From Mauremys mutica (Eukaryota > Chordata > Testudines > Geoemydidae), in contig NC_059082.1 of assembly GCF_020497125.1 (NCBI RefSeq), forward strand, positions 27,488,965-27,552,964: a stretch of 64,000 bases of DNA. Reading direction: 5' to 3'. The first letter of the stretch is position 1. Every line of letters starts with the position of its first letter. Of the stretch, positions 1-11,305 are shown piece by piece. Both the position numbers and the translations under genes were made by a program. A model generated the notes under the pieces. That model was not told the DNA's origin. It did no database searches and saw nothing but the letters and a program-made list of their open reading frames with translations.

Positions 1-306
1 TTAGAACTCAGGCTGCTCTTGAAATTTCTGGAGATGAATGTGAGAATTAAATTTTTGATAAACCTTTTTGAAATGATTGTCTACTTAGCACATTTTGAGA
101 ATTGTGTACTATGAATTTCTTAGACTCTCTGTGCACGGTATTAAGTTTTTAAACTTCAGATATTGCCAATGCTTTTTTTGACCAGTAACTTTTTGTTAAT
201 CAAATTATTTTTGGGTCAGCAGACGGTTGTTCTTTAGGGAGGATGGTCTTGCAATTCAGGCACTGGAATAGGATATGGGTGATCTGAGTTAAATTCTTGT
301 CTCTCT
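1..306. other. no feature recognised
   Basis: Moderately A+T-rich sequence with no convincing open frame, splice-flanked exon or repeat terminus. It is probably ordinary intergenic DNA that flanks the Harbinger-like insertion to its right. Confidence 0.5.
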
Positions 307-2533
307 GGCCTGGTCTACACTAGGCGTTTAAATCGGTTTTAGGAGCGTAAAACCGATTTAACGCCAAAACCGTCCACACTAGGAGGCACCTTATATCGAT
401 TTTAATGGCTCTTTAAACCGGTTTCTGTACTCCTCCCTAACGAGAGGAGTAACGCTAGTATCGGTATTAACATATCGGATTAGGGTTAGTGTGGACGCTG
501 ATCGACGGTATTGGCCTCCGGGAGCTATCCCACAGTGCACCAGTGACCGCTCTGGACCGCAATCTGAACTCGGATGCAGTGGTCAGGTAAACAGGAAAAG
601 CCCCGCGAACTTTTGAATATTTCCTGTTTGCCCAGCGTGGAGCTCCGATCAGCACGGGTGGCGATGCAGTCCGAAATCAAAATAAAAAAAAGAGCTCCCG
701 CATGGACCATGCGGATGTGATCGCTGTAAGGGCAGGCAAATCCGTTCTATCCGTTCTATCAGCGCTCCGTTACAGAAGATGAAATTCAGAATCCTTTTTT
801 AAAAATCTCCAGACAGACGCCATAGCAGGGACTCAGCGCACTGCAGCGTGACAAGCGTAACGGAAAGCCAAAGAATCAAATGGATGCGCATGGACTGGAG
901 GACTGAAGCTATCCCACAGTTCCTGCAGCCTCCTAACATTATTTGCATTCTTGGCTGAGCTCCAAATGCTTCTAGGGTCAAACACAGTGCCCGCGGGTCA
1001 GGGCATAGCTTGGCAATCTACTCACCCACCCCCCACCCACCCCCAGAAGCGAAAGGTAAAACAATCCTCTGACTCTTTTACATGTCACCCTATCTTTACT
1101 GAATGCTGCAGATAGACGCGATAGTGCAGCACTCAACACCAACATCCTTGCTCCCCCCCCCGCCATGGGCGGCTGATGGTACAAAAGGATGGAAATCCAT
1201 CTTCATCATCAGCATAAGCTGATCGTACAAAATGATGGAAATCCATCCTCATCATCAGCCTCAGCTGATGGTACAAAAGGACTGGTAACCATCCTCGTCA
1301 TCAGCCTATTGGCCCTAATTTTTTCTGGTGGATGGATGGTGCAATATGGCTGGTAACCATCCTCATCATAGCAACAGGGGGCTGAGCTCCATCAGCCCCC
1401 ACCCTTCATGTGTAAAGAAAAGATTCAGTTGCCCCTGGACTAGCAGTGGGATGCTGGGCTTCTCTCCTACACACTGCTTAATGTCCTGTCTGGACTATCA
1501 TAGCAGCTGGAGGCTGCCTTCCACTCATTTCTCACTAACAAGTCAGTGTGTCTTATTCCTGCATTCTTTATTAATTCATCACACAAGTGGGGGGACAATG
1601 CTACGGTAGCCAAGAAAGGCTGGGGGAAGAACGGAATCAACAGGTGGGGTTGTTACAGGAGCACCCCCTGTGAATAGCATACAGATAATAATTTCTGCGG
1701 GCTCTGACACAGAGCAGGTGGTTCTCTAGCACACTTGCCTATATTAGGCAGCACTGATTCTATTTTTAGATACCAAAAAGGAGGGATTGACTCAGGGAGT
1801 CATTCCCAATTTTTGCTTTTGCGCCCCTGGCTGATCGGCCAGGGGCACTTATGACAGCAGCCAATGGTACAAAATGATGGAAGGTGCAATATGGCTAGTA
1901 ACCACTCTTGGCTTTTGCGCCCCTGGCTGATTGACCAGGGGCACTAGCAGCAAATGGTACAAAAGGACTGGTAGCCATGATCATCCTCAGTTCCAATTTA
2001 TGGAAGGGTTTGGATGGTGCAATATGGCTAGTAACCATCTCTGCTGTCATGCAAAAGCAAAAGCATGCTTCTGTGTAGCGCTGCTGAATCGCCTCTGTGA
2101 GCGGCATCTAGTACACATACGGTGAGAGTCACAAACGGCAAAAAAAGCTCCATGATTGCCATGCTATGGCATCTGCCAGGGCAATCCAGGGGAAAAAGGC
2201 GCGAAATGCTTGTCTGCCGTTGCTTTCCCAGACGAAGGAGTGACTGACGACATTTACCCAGAACCACCCGCGACAATGATTTTTGCCCCATCAGGCACTG
2301 GGATCTCAACCCGGAAGTTCCAAGGGGCGGGGGAGGCTGCGGGAACTATGGGATAGCTAGGGAATAGCTACCCACAGTGCAACGCTCCAGAAATCGACGC
2401 TAGCCACGGACCATGGACGCACACCACCGATTTAATGTGCTTAGTATGGCCGCGCTCCACCCGATTTTATAAATTCTGTTTTACAAAACCGGTTTATGCA
2501 AATTCGGAATAATCCCGTAGTGTAGACGTACCC
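307..2533 (-). mobile_element. PIF/Harbinger-like DNA transposon, non-autonomous or decayed, about 2.2 kb
   Basis: Seen: the ends are inverted, with GGCCTGGTCTACACTA on the left and, read on the other strand, GGGTACGTCTACACTACGG on the right. A 3-bp direct repeat TCT flanks it (304-306 and 2534-2536). Inside are short tandem repeats and several G+C-rich patches. Known: PIF/Harbinger elements make 3-bp duplications, and I recall closely similar multi-copy sequence in turtle genomes, where the full family carries a transposase and a Myb/SANT protein. Inferred: this copy keeps only remnants. No open frame longer than about 93 codons exists and none is a convincing transposase. The minus-strand assignment is arbitrary, chosen because the remnant frame at 2028-2309 runs that way. 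Confidence 0.65.
1172..1309. repeat. three tandem 46-bp units inside the Harbinger-like element
   Basis: Units begin at 1172, 1218 and 1264, each opening with GCTGAT(G/C)GTACAAAA followed by a GG..ATCC core and a CATCATCAGC run. Further diverged copies of the same core occur at about 1335-1370, 1863-1905 and 1950-2050. The spacing is exactly 46 bp between the first three. Confidence 0.8.
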
Positions 2534-2972
2534 TCTCACATACATCCTGTCCCTATGCCCTTGGGCAAGTTACAGAATCTGTCTCTGCCTGAGTTTCTCC
2601 TCAGTCAAATGAATAGAACAATGCTTCTTGCTCTCTCTGGGGTGCTAAGATGGAGTCATGTGTTCTCAGTATTTGTGTGTTCTGACAGAACAGTGCTGGG
2701 GCCACAGAAGAACCTGGCAGCTAAGTGATTCTGAATTGTTTTCCCAGCTGCTAGAGGTGGGGTACTATAGACAGTAACCAACACAGGTCTTAATTCTGGG
2801 CTGAATAGAATGGAGTCAAATTCCATTATTTGGAGGTAGGAGAGGAGAATTTACTTAACGTCCTTTTCAAAGGGATATAATTACTATTTTATTTTTTATT
2901 TATTTTAGTTGATGTTTTGTTTTAGTTCTGTGAGATTCATAAACTCTTTGATGCAGAGTAATTGTTTTACAG
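2534..2972. other. unique-looking sequence upstream of a candidate exon
   Basis: No repeat terminus recognised. The last 70 bases are T-rich and end in TTGTTTTACAG, a good 3' splice acceptor for the candidate exon that follows. Confidence 0.4.
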
Positions 2973-3150
2973 GTTCCCCGTATGCAGTGAGCAGCAGTAA
3001 AGACTTTCAAAGAAATGAAGAGTTGTATTCACTTGCAATGAGCTCAGATGAGGTCCCAAATTGTACAGTGGATAACACTGCAGCATCTGGCAAGAGGCCA
3101 GGAGATGAAATACATACAGTCTATGAAGTGGTGCCACAATAGCTGTTCCT
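2973..3150 (+). CDS. candidate C-terminal coding exon with tyrosine (ITSM-like) motif, gene unknown
   Basis: Seen: a TTTTACAG acceptor ends at 2972 and a GTAAGT donor begins at 3151, bounding 178 bp. Only one frame is open across it. It enters in phase 1, encodes about 56 residues and stops at TAG 3140-3142, eight bases before the donor. Three tyrosines sit in YxxPhi-like contexts: SPYAV, ELYSLA and HTVYEVVPQ at the C-terminus. The last one, T-x-Y-x-x-V, fits the immunoreceptor tyrosine switch motif found in SLAM-family and related receptors. The rest is hydrophilic, like a receptor tail. Inferred: it may be the last coding exon of a membrane receptor, with the 3' UTR continuing past a spliced intron. 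No other exon of the gene was recognised. It could also be a lone pseudo-exon or chance. Confidence 0.35.
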
Positions 3151-3397
3151 GTAAGTGACTTGTAAGAGCAAGTGTTATTTTTGACAAATGACATTGCAAA
3201 TAGAACCACCCAGGTTAGTCACACTAGTATAACTAATAGGGGCTATGTGAGTACAGTAACTCTTCGCTTAAATTGTAGTTATGTTCCTGAAAAATGCTAT
3301 TTTAAGTGAAATGATGTTAAGCAAATCCAATTTCCCCATAAGAATTAATGTAAATAGGAGGGAGATAGGTTCCAGGGATTTTTTTTTCACCAGACAA

Positions 3398-3592
3398 AAG
3401 ACTCTCTATCTGTGTGTGTGTGTGTGTATGTATATGTGTGTATATATATACACAATCATCATTGCTGTGTACAATATTAAACTGTTTAAAACTTATACTG
3501 TGTGTGTATATACACATATATGTGTGTGTATATACACACACAGTATAAGTTTTTTAACCAGTTTAATACTGTACACAGCAATGATGATTGTG
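3398..3592. repeat. TG/TA microsatellite within a long inverted repeat
   Basis: A (TG)n run starts near 3411. The arm at about 3451-3515 is mirrored by 3525-3592: ACAATCATCATTGCTGTGTA appears on the left and its complement TACACAGCAATGATGATTGT on the right, with alternating purine-pyrimidine TGTGTATATACACA at the tip. It could form a roughly 65-bp hairpin. Confidence 0.75.
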
Positions 3593-3859
3593 AAGCTTTG
3601 TTGAGGTGGTGCAGTCAGATGGTGGAAGAGGGAAGGATATTTCCCAGGGAATGTCTTACTGCTAAATGATGAACTAGCACTTGGCTGAGCCCTCAAGGTT
3701 TAACATATTGTTAATGTAACCTCACACTCTACAAGGCAGCATGAATGGAAGGAAGGGAGACTGTAATACACACTGTGTGTGTAAGAGAGACACACGTTGC
3801 CCCTTTAAGTATGCTGACACCACTCTAAACATTGCCATTTTAAGTAGATCAGCAAGTTA

Positions 3860-4018
3860 CCATAGAGGAGGTCATCTAATTCAACTCGCTGCTCTCAAAG
3901 CATGACCAATCCCCAGATTTTTACCACAGTTCCCTAAATGGCCCCCTCAAGGATTGAACTCACACCCCTAGGTTTAGCAGGCCAATGCTCAAACCACTGA
4001 GCTATCCTTCATACCCTT
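3860..4018 (-). mobile_element. tRNA-derived SINE with CR1-like tail, nested
   Basis: Read on the minus strand it contains GATAGCTCAGTGGTTTGAGC (pol III A-box region), then a B-box-like GTGTGAGTTCAATCC, then a GGGCCATTTAGGGA body. Its 3' tail resembles the CR1 LINE 3' end. The flanking Tigger-like sequence resumes at TTGTTGAGACAG, so the SINE inserted into the older transposon. Similar copies lie at 11306-11505 and 55005-55190. Exact ends are approximate. Confidence 0.7.
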
Positions 4019-4524
4019 GCCCCTTGTTGAGACAGTAGCTGCTGCCTGCAAGCTCCCTCCATCCTGAGCCCTGTCATGTGTCCCCCCTGCTCTGTGGAGA
4101 CGGGGTACAGGAGTGGGGGGAGAGGGGTACCCTGACATTAGCACCCCTCTTCATCTCCCCCACCCCCTGCACAGGAAGCAGGAGGCTCCCGGGAGCAGGT
4201 CCAAGGCAGAAGGCAGGAGCAGCACACAGCAGTGTGGGGGAGGGATACCTGAACTGTCCAGCAATTGATAGACTGCTGGGTGGCTGCCGCACAGGGAACT
4301 TAGGGGAGCTGATAGGGAAGCTGCTGGTCCACCCTGGTTCCAAGCCCCCACCAGTTAGCTCCAACAGGCTGCTCTTTCTGCAAGCAGTGGACAAAGCAGG
4401 TGGATGCCAAAGAATGTTATAATGGAGCATTCCGCAATTTTAAATGAGCATGTTCTCTAATTGATCAGCAGCGTAACACCGAAACAACATTAACTGTCAC
4501 GACATTAAATGAGCAGTTACCGTA

Positions 4525-5557
4525 TGCACTAATAATGGGAAATACGCTTCCAGTTGTATGAATCTGCTCAGGGGTCTGTTTCTCACTACAGCAGTATGGA
4601 ACTTTAGTTATCTCCTGTATCTTCCCCTTTTTAAGCTGTAGATTTGGAATTTCAAATCTGTGGCAAAAGGAACAGGCTAATCAGGGAATTGTTCAGCCCA
4701 AGCAAACCTTAAATTGTTCACACGCATTGGAGAGCTGTGACCCTTCAGCTAGTGGCAAACATGCATGAGGGAGAAGGCACAAGGAGCAGTGCATCGGTTT
4801 GTCATAACTGCAATCGCTGTGCTCTCCTGAGTGCAGGAACTGCTTCCTGGGACACAAGCTGCCCAAAAAGTGGAATAGAAGATGCAGGGAGATGGTATGG
4901 CCATAGCCCGACCCGCTCCACCCTACACTCTCCTTTGGGGAAGCACAGCATCTGTTCTTGCCCAGCAATGCAGGGGAGTTCCAGGAGACAGTGGGTAAAT
5001 TGCTTTCCTGTCACATATGGCTTTGAATACACATAGAAAGGCCTTTTATGGTTCATTTAAGCTCAGAATTCTCAGAGTTGTATTCTTGAGTGTTGGGACC
5101 ATTGTTCTGGCCTGTATTTCTCTTGAGCACTAATTTGCCTTAAAACAGCCACGAAATCCCCACTACTACTCCTTTTTACAGTAAAAAAAAATCACTTTGA
5201 GAGTAATGGCCCATAGTTTTCTGTCATATGCAATTGCTTTACTATCAGTGTAACTGACACCTGGGAGGAAAATTAGTGTGAGATTGTTATTCAGAAGATA
5301 TAATGAATGCTGAAATATATGACTTTCTATAAAACTATTTCTAAAAATTCTCTACTGACCATGAAATTGTTTTTCTTTGAAAGGAGCTGGAGAATGGAAG
5401 TCGGTTTGAAAATGACTATCAACTTTTGGCATAGTAGCCTTGACTACCCAGTTTTCACTATTCAATGATCTATCTTACAAAATATTATGAGGCAGATCCT
5501 CTGCTGATATAAATTCTCATAGCTCCATTATGAAGTTATGACAGTTTGCACCAGAGG
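4525..5557. other. no feature recognised
   Basis: About 1 kb without recognisable gene, repeat terminus or regulatory structure. Open frames at 4693-5056 overlap on both strands and lack splice signals or family similarity. Confidence 0.45.
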
Positions 5558-5763
5558 AACATAGGAATTGTCAGACTCAGACCATTGGTTCATTTCATTC
5601 AGAATCCTGTCTCCGGCAGTGGCCTTCACCAGATGTGTCAGAAGTAGATGCAAGAATCCCCATAATGGACAATTATGGCACAACTTGCTCACAGGGGAAG
5701 TTTCTTCTCAACACCTATCAGCTACATAGATCTTATCCTATCTAATGTATGAAAATCTTTATA
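5558..5763 (-). mobile_element. CR1 LINE 3'-end fragment
   Basis: Minus-strand CR1 3' UTR, recognised from ACATAGGAATTGTCAGACTC and the downstream CCTGTCTCCGGCAGTGGCC and GCACAACTTGCTCAC blocks. It holds no coding sequence. The copy is moderately diverged from younger CR1s in the window, for example the one at 21777-23960. Confidence 0.65.
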
Positions 5764-5788
5764 AATGAACGATTGCTTTAGGAACAAA

Positions 5789-5890
5789 GATCTTTATTTG
5801 CCTCCAGTTTTACACTGGTGTAATTCTGTTGGCTCCATTGGAGATACTCCTGCTTTACATTGGTGTAAGTGAGAGGAGGATCAGACACTT
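5789..5890. mobile_element. short palindromic MITE
   Basis: TTTTACACTGGTGTAATTC at the left is mirrored imperfectly by GTGTAAGTGAGAGG at the right around a GGCTCCATTGGAG centre. It is a common self-complementary sauropsid repeat type. Its class is not determined. Confidence 0.45.
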
Positions 5891-6533
5891 ACACACTCAG
5901 GTGTGATTACTAGAACAGGCAGAATTAATTAAGGACACTATTAGCTCCTACCATAAGTTTTTCTTCTTTAAAACAGGCACATTGGATATAATGTTGTGAA
6001 AGGAGACTGGGGTCCTTTATGTATCCCCAGAAAAGGTGCAGCACAAACCATGTTCCAGGAATTAGAGCCAGCAGCAGGGCCACTCTCCTAGTAACCTAAC
6101 AAAAACAGCTGGCCTATAGTTGGCTGCCTGATTGACTACACCCCCTGATTGGTTTGAAGTGTCAGTAGCCCAGCACTTAAGCCCAGCAGCAGTTCCGTAT
6201 CTTCAAATCATGTACTCATGGCTGAGCTAGCTCCTGTGTGTGCTTGTTCTAGCCCTGCCGCACTTCCACTAGGCATGACTGCCCATGTCCTGGCCACTGA
6301 CCCCATGCCAGTGCCAGTGTCCTCACATAAGCCTTTTTAGTCATCACAAAGGTGAGAGGAACCTCTGCTGGGATGAGAGGATAGGTGTATCTCTGTGCAT
6401 ATTTAAATCTTCAGTCCACTGGAATTTCCATATTCTCCATTTACTTTCCCCTGCCAGCCTCAAAAGCTTGACACTGAGTGAAGTGATCCTCTTTCAAGAG
6501 TCTGTTGGCTCCATTCTGGATGATCAGATGGGA
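5891..6533. other. no feature recognised
   Basis: Unique-looking sequence. The frame at 6285-6614 runs into the next MITE and is not supported as a gene. Confidence 0.4.
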
Positions 6534-6541
6534 TGTCTTTG

Positions 6542-6683
6542 CAGGGGTGCTGGAACAATTTGTATAGTGGGGGTGCTGAGAGCCATTGAACCAAACTGTA
6601 AACCCTGTATATAATGGAAACTACTACTCCTTCAAGCCAGGGGTGTGGCAGCACCCCGTGCATCTCTAGTTCCAGCACCTATG
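6542..6683. mobile_element. hAT-type MITE with perfect 8-bp target duplication
   Basis: Terminal repeats CAGGGGTGCTGGAAC and, inverted, CATAGGTGCTGGAAC bound 142 bp. The flanks TGTCTTTG at 6534-6541 and 6684-6691 are identical. An 8-bp duplication plus CA-G termini is the hAT signature. It has no coding capacity. Confidence 0.85.
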
Positions 6684-6719
6684 TGTCTTTGTAGTGTTCC
6701 CATCCCTTGCTGGTCTGGG

Positions 6720-6833
6720 TAGGGTGACCAGATAGCAAGTGTGAAAAATTGGGACACTTTATTTTTTGGGGGAGTGGCCTATAGTTGCCTGTATAAGAAA
6801 AATCCCCTAATATCGAGCTGTCTAGTTACCCTA
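6720..6833. mobile_element. short TIR element (AGGGTGACCAGAT family)
   Basis: Left end TAGGGTGACCAGATAGCAAG is mirrored by the right end CTGTCTAGTTACCCTA. Both are internal to a widespread reptile MITE type. No clear target duplication was found, so the class remains open. Confidence 0.65.
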
Positions 6834-7491
6834 GGCATGGGGAACTTGGGGCCTGAACTTGGACACTGTGGTGCATTGCATAGCTACAAGCTCACCCAGA
6901 TGGCTTTGGTAGTGCGTTCTGGAATAAAATAGGCTGTGACCCACAATTCTCATGTTAGCCTATTAAACAGGCTTTGGATTTGTAATGATTTCATCACTAC
7001 CAATGTGAGCTGGATTATTCTACACCATGTTTGTGAAAACTAGTATTTCCTTGTATCCTACCTTTGTTTTCCTTTATATAAAGGGCACTACACAGGCTAC
7101 TGAGCTATAAAGGCCATACACACCAAGGGAATTTAATGATATTGTGCTAACCACACGAGGGAAGGTTGAGTAGCTCTTGCTGTGATAGGAACCCAGAAGT
7201 GTGTGTGTATTTTTTAGCTTTATTCACCAACTTCCTGTCTTGTGTTTTTACCTAGTTGAAGTATATGAACGGGAATATCATGGCTTTCTAAAAAAAATCA
7301 TATATAAAATATGTCTTCCCTTCTACAATTTTATTAAAAAAAATCGGAAAGAAAGAAAACGAGGAAATCTTTACATGTTTTTCTAACTTCCAGTTTGCTT
7401 TTTAAACCACTGTTAATAGTTTGTATTTGGTGACAGGGTAAATTGGTCAAATATCATAGGCTGAATTTAGTCCAAATCCAAATGGTTAATA
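6834..7491. other. no feature recognised
   Basis: A+T-rich sequence with no supported gene or repeat. The frame at 7201-7386 is low-complexity and lysine-rich. Confidence 0.4.
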
Positions 7492-7499
7492 CTATAAAA

Positions 7500-7758
7500 C
7501 AGTGGTCGGCAACCTGGGGCCCGTGGGCTGCACGCGGCCTGTCAGGGTAATCTGCTGGCAGGCTGCAAGACAGTGTTTACGTTGAACGTCTGCAGGCCTG
7601 GCCGCCCCACAGCTCCCAGTGGCTGCAGTTCACCATTCCCGGCCAATGGGAGCTGTTGGAAGCGGCGTGGGCGGTCATGCCTGCAGTCAGTCAATGTAAC
7701 CACTGTCTTGTGGCCCGCCAGTGGATTACCCTGATGTGCCACAGGTTGCCCCCCACTG
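7500..7758. mobile_element. hAT-type MITE, foldback, 8-bp target duplication
   Basis: Begins CAGTGGTCGGCAACCT and ends AGGTTGCCCCCCACTG, an imperfect inverted pair. The flanks CTATAAAA at 7492-7499 and 7759-7766 are identical 8-bp duplications. The centre is palindromic around GGCCAATGGGAGCTG, a core shared with the MITEs at 24504 and 31605. Open frames within it are artefacts of the high G+C content. Confidence 0.9.
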
Positions 7759-7766
7759 CTATAAAA

Positions 7767-8364
7767 GGTGACTGCTATTTTTCTTGTGCTCAAAGAACTG
7801 TCGCTGAAGTTGGTAAAAGACTCCCTTTAACTGTAATGGGAACTGGATCAGACCCTAAATGAAGACAGATTGTATTGCTTCGACGTCACAGCTTTGCAAT
7901 AAAGCTTTCTGATCAAATCATAGCTACAAGATAGGCATTCATTTTGCTAGCTGCCATTGGGATTTTTGCTATGACTGTTAGGAATAATACAATACATTAA
8001 GTAGAATAGAACATGATATGCATTTTTATGCCTCTGATTTTAATTTCCATATTGTACCATGTTTTTTGTGTGTGTTTATTTTAGCCTTCGTAAATGTGAT
8101 ACCAGTGAATTGCAAGAGGGTTTATAAAAGCCATGGAATGGTTGTAGTATGTAATATTACAAATACAGCTTTGAAAAAATTGCAAATAAACTAGCTTAAA
8201 AGTATTGATGTTAAAGTGTTTCAAGTTGCTGACAGGTAAATGTTAACTGAATCCAGGGACATATTTGTTACTGTGGACAATATTAATATTCATTCACTTC
8301 ACAAGGGCTTGTGAGAGTTAATCAATTCATCTTTTTACTAGGCTTTGGATATGTAAAGTCTATA
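7767..8364. other. no feature recognised
   Basis: A+T-rich unique-looking DNA. No gene or repeat supported. Confidence 0.4.
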
Positions 8365-8489
8365 GCCTCAATCCTGCTTATACCTAAGCACATGCTTAAA
8401 TTTAAGCATTTTAGCTTCATTGAAGGGAAAGGGACTATTTACAAGGTGTGAAGTTCAGCATATTCTTAAGTGGTCACAGGATTGGGTCT
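8365..8489. mobile_element. palindromic MITE (CAATCCTGC family)
   Basis: GCCTCAATCCTGC at the left is mirrored by CACAGGATTGGGTC at the right, around an imperfect AAGCACATGCTTAAATTTAAG section. Half or whole copies of similar design occur at 19858-19945, 34575-34688 and 56615-56748. Confidence 0.5.
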
Positions 8490-9856
8490 TATGTAGGTGC
8501 AAGATTATTATGATGGAAATAAAAGGGAATGTAAGGCCCTACAAGAGCTCCTCACAAGCAGCATAGCCCCACCAGTTACGCTGCATCCTGGGCTGTGCAT
8601 GTCCAAGGAGGGGTGGGAGAGAATTTCCAAATGTGCTAATTTCAGTCATACATTGTAATGGGCTTCCCCTCTCCTGTTGGCTGGGTTGCAGGTGGGTATG
8701 GTTTGAGAAAGGCCAGGAGATTGGTTATTTAAACAAAGTGTTTCTTTTTTTGGGGGTGGGGGGTGCTGCCTCTTGTCAGCTCCAGGCAGGCAGTAGGTGC
8801 AATGTGAGGGTTCTAGTTGTGTTAAAGTTTGTTTGGAGTTTTAGAAAGCAGGGTCCTGCTTCATTTCTTCCTGCTGCTACAGTGTTCTGAGATGGAATTT
8901 CTCAATAGACCAAAGGAGCCAATTCTTCTCTCTCAAATATTTTTTAGAATTATGATTTTGATATGAATGAAAATTCAAAGTTAAGACTGAAGCATCATCC
9001 TTGAACTTCTCTGTGCTCACATATTGTGCAGCTGCCAGAGAGTGAATTCTTGGGTCAACTGAATTTACTTGTTTTGCCAAGGAAGTTTTGCCACAAGTGG
9101 AGTTAGGATTTCACCCACAGTGTTTGTAAAATCACCCACTGGTACTTCAGACCTTAGAATACTTTGGTATAATAAATGAAAGACAAATTGACATATTCCA
9201 GTCAAATGCTCTTTTTGGTTACAACATTATGGTAATGTAACAATTTTTGTACTTAGGCCAGGGTACATAGTTATTTTAATAGCTAATGGCACAAGATCCA
9301 TTTTATAACCTCACTAATGTTGCCAAAAACCACATGTTCAACAAACAAAACTGATATCGTCTATGAATGTAGTAGAACTGAAGAAAGATAGGAGGATTTT
9401 CAGAGTATACAGTAAAAATATCTATATGGCTATAATGGGCCAGATATAAGAGCTGGGTATCCGGCCCTATTTCTTTCTCTTTACTCCAAGATCTTAATAA
9501 TGATGTGCCACCTGGAAGAGATTAAGAATTTTTTTGTTAAATATTTTTAACAACTTATATTTCTTTGAAAGCCTGAGGTAGATTTATCTCATCACCATCT
9601 CATGTTTATTGGTGGCTAGAGGTTATGGCAAGGTAGGCAATAAATATGTTATACAAAGTATATTATACATGGTGTACTGAATTTAAAAATCATATAGTAA
9701 TTGTAAGGAATATTATCTGTTCAGAAAATAAAAACAAATTTGATTTAATGACAATGAAAATGTCTTATATTTATAAAAGGAAAAAACATAAAAACACAAA
9801 AGAAAAATCAAATGATGTTTAATTTGGCCTATAAAGTAAATCTTGTATGCAGTGAT
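8490..9856. other. no feature recognised
   Basis: About 1.4 kb of A+T-rich DNA. Frames at 8633-8890 and 8877-9080 overlap in opposite directions and carry no recognisable domain. Confidence 0.4.
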
Positions 9857-9966
9857 GTTGTAGTTGTGTTGGTGCTAGGATATTGGAGAGACAAGATGGG
9901 TGAGGTAATGTCTTTCATTGGACCAGAAGTTGGCTATTACCTTGCTTACTCACCTTGTCTCTCTAA
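9857..9966 (+). repeat. fragment of a widespread reptile repeat
   Basis: GTTGGTGCTAGGATATTGG, GATGGGTGAGGTAATGTC and TTGGACCAGAAGTTGG are blocks I recognise from a multi-copy sauropsid repeat of uncertain class. A part-inverted CTTGCTTACTCACCTTGTC follows. Confidence 0.4.
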
Positions 9967-11305
9967 AGTAAATCTTGGCATTTTACAAGAAATATGGGCA
10001 TAGTCCTGTGAAAATGAAAAATTATACCTATATTAAATGACAATTAAACAAGAAATGTGTTGGCCATAATTCTGATCCTAATCCCGCAAAGTACTGAGTG
10101 ATGTGAAGTTCTCTTGAAGTACATGAGCAAACTCTCATGTCATTAGGTACAGTCACAATGCTCTGCCATATGATGCTAGCAAACAAACGAGTTCATAGGC
10201 TCTTAAGAAGCATTGTAACAAACCATTGTGAGGCACTGTCACTCTTCAGCTTAAAAAGTGAAATTAACTTCCCCTGTCCATCTGCTGGTGTCACAATTAC
10301 TCTTACTTTTACGTTTCTTTCCTTTGGATGGTGGACAGACCCAAACAAACAGGATTATATTGGCTATACCAGAGTAACAGTGAAATTGACTATTCACAAA
10401 TTCTCGTCGGTGAATGACTTCTATGCTCATGTCTTTCTCCCTGTTCGATCCCCTTGGGCAGTCCTCACTGCATGATACTCCATGGTCTGTCTGGTTCTTG
10501 AATGAACACTAGCTTCTCCAGCATCACCTTGCTCTGCTGTTTTCTGGAACCAATATATTATAGGGTCTGCTAGCAACAACTGGCCATGAGTTGGCGATGT
10601 GACAGCCCCATTGCAACTTCTCCTGTGATGGGAATGTCCAGATGTGCTGCCCAACTGGCCCCCTCTGAAATCCCAGGTCACCTCACAGATGAATGGATTC
10701 AGAGAAATGGAAGAATCAAAAGCAATGTGGTTGTGCAGAGGCCTGGGAGTCAGAACAACTGGGTTCTCTTTGTGGCTTTGCTGCTAATGCACAGTTTGGT
10801 TTTATAAATTGATTCCCTCCATGTCTTGGTTTTTCTATCTGAACAGGAAGCTACTGCTTGGCTCCTCGTATTAAACTATTTTGAGGTCCAGTGATGGGCT
10901 GAGGTTCTAGAACATGCTGAAGTTTTAATAACTGGCCGCTTCCTGCTGGCTTTGCTGCTTCCTGCTGGCTTTGAAACAGTTCCCATTTTTCAACGACTCA
11001 TCTGGGGTATGACTCACTCCACCAAGATGAGAATAGGATTAAGCTTCTTTTCAACAGAATTTGAAGACTCTTTTGCATTGAACTGCACCCTATCTGGATG
11101 GTCCAACAGAAATTATGTGTATGGGTGACTCACTGAATTGGGCCCAAACCTTCCTTTGCTCTTCCTTTAAAGCTACTTTTTAAGATCCATTGTTGGAAAT
11201 GAATTCAGAATATGGTCATTTTCTCTGTAGGTGGGGGCCCCTCAGTATTCCATGCCCTCCCCAGATGACTCCATTCTGGCTCCATCACAATCTATGGTAT
11301 AGTCA
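9967..11305. other. no feature recognised
   Basis: No supported gene. The 112-codon frame at 10137-10475 has no domain, no splice context and low-complexity composition. A 16-bp direct repeat, TTCCTGCTGGCTTTG-like, lies at about 10945-10975. Confidence 0.4.

Larger units (their letters stand above)
3254..4522. mobile_element. Tc1/mariner (Tigger-like) non-autonomous transposon
   Basis: Seen: the left end CAGTAACTCTTCGCTTAA matches the inverted right end CGGTAACTGCTCATTTAA, and TA dinucleotides flank both (3252-3253 and 4523-4524). The 1.27-kb interior encodes no transposase. The open frames over 4074-4430 are composition artefacts. A SINE is nested inside (3860-4018) and a long imperfect hairpin lies at 3451-3592. 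Known: CAGT-type termini with TA duplications are typical of Tigger-group mariner elements. Confidence 0.65.

Noticed and set aside
4074..4430. Pair of 114-118-codon frames on opposite strands
   Set aside because: Inside the Tigger-like element, mirror-image coding of a G+C-rich patch with no similarity to a transposase.
10137..10475. 112-codon plus-strand frame
   Set aside because: No start context, domain or splice signals, and composition like the surroundings.
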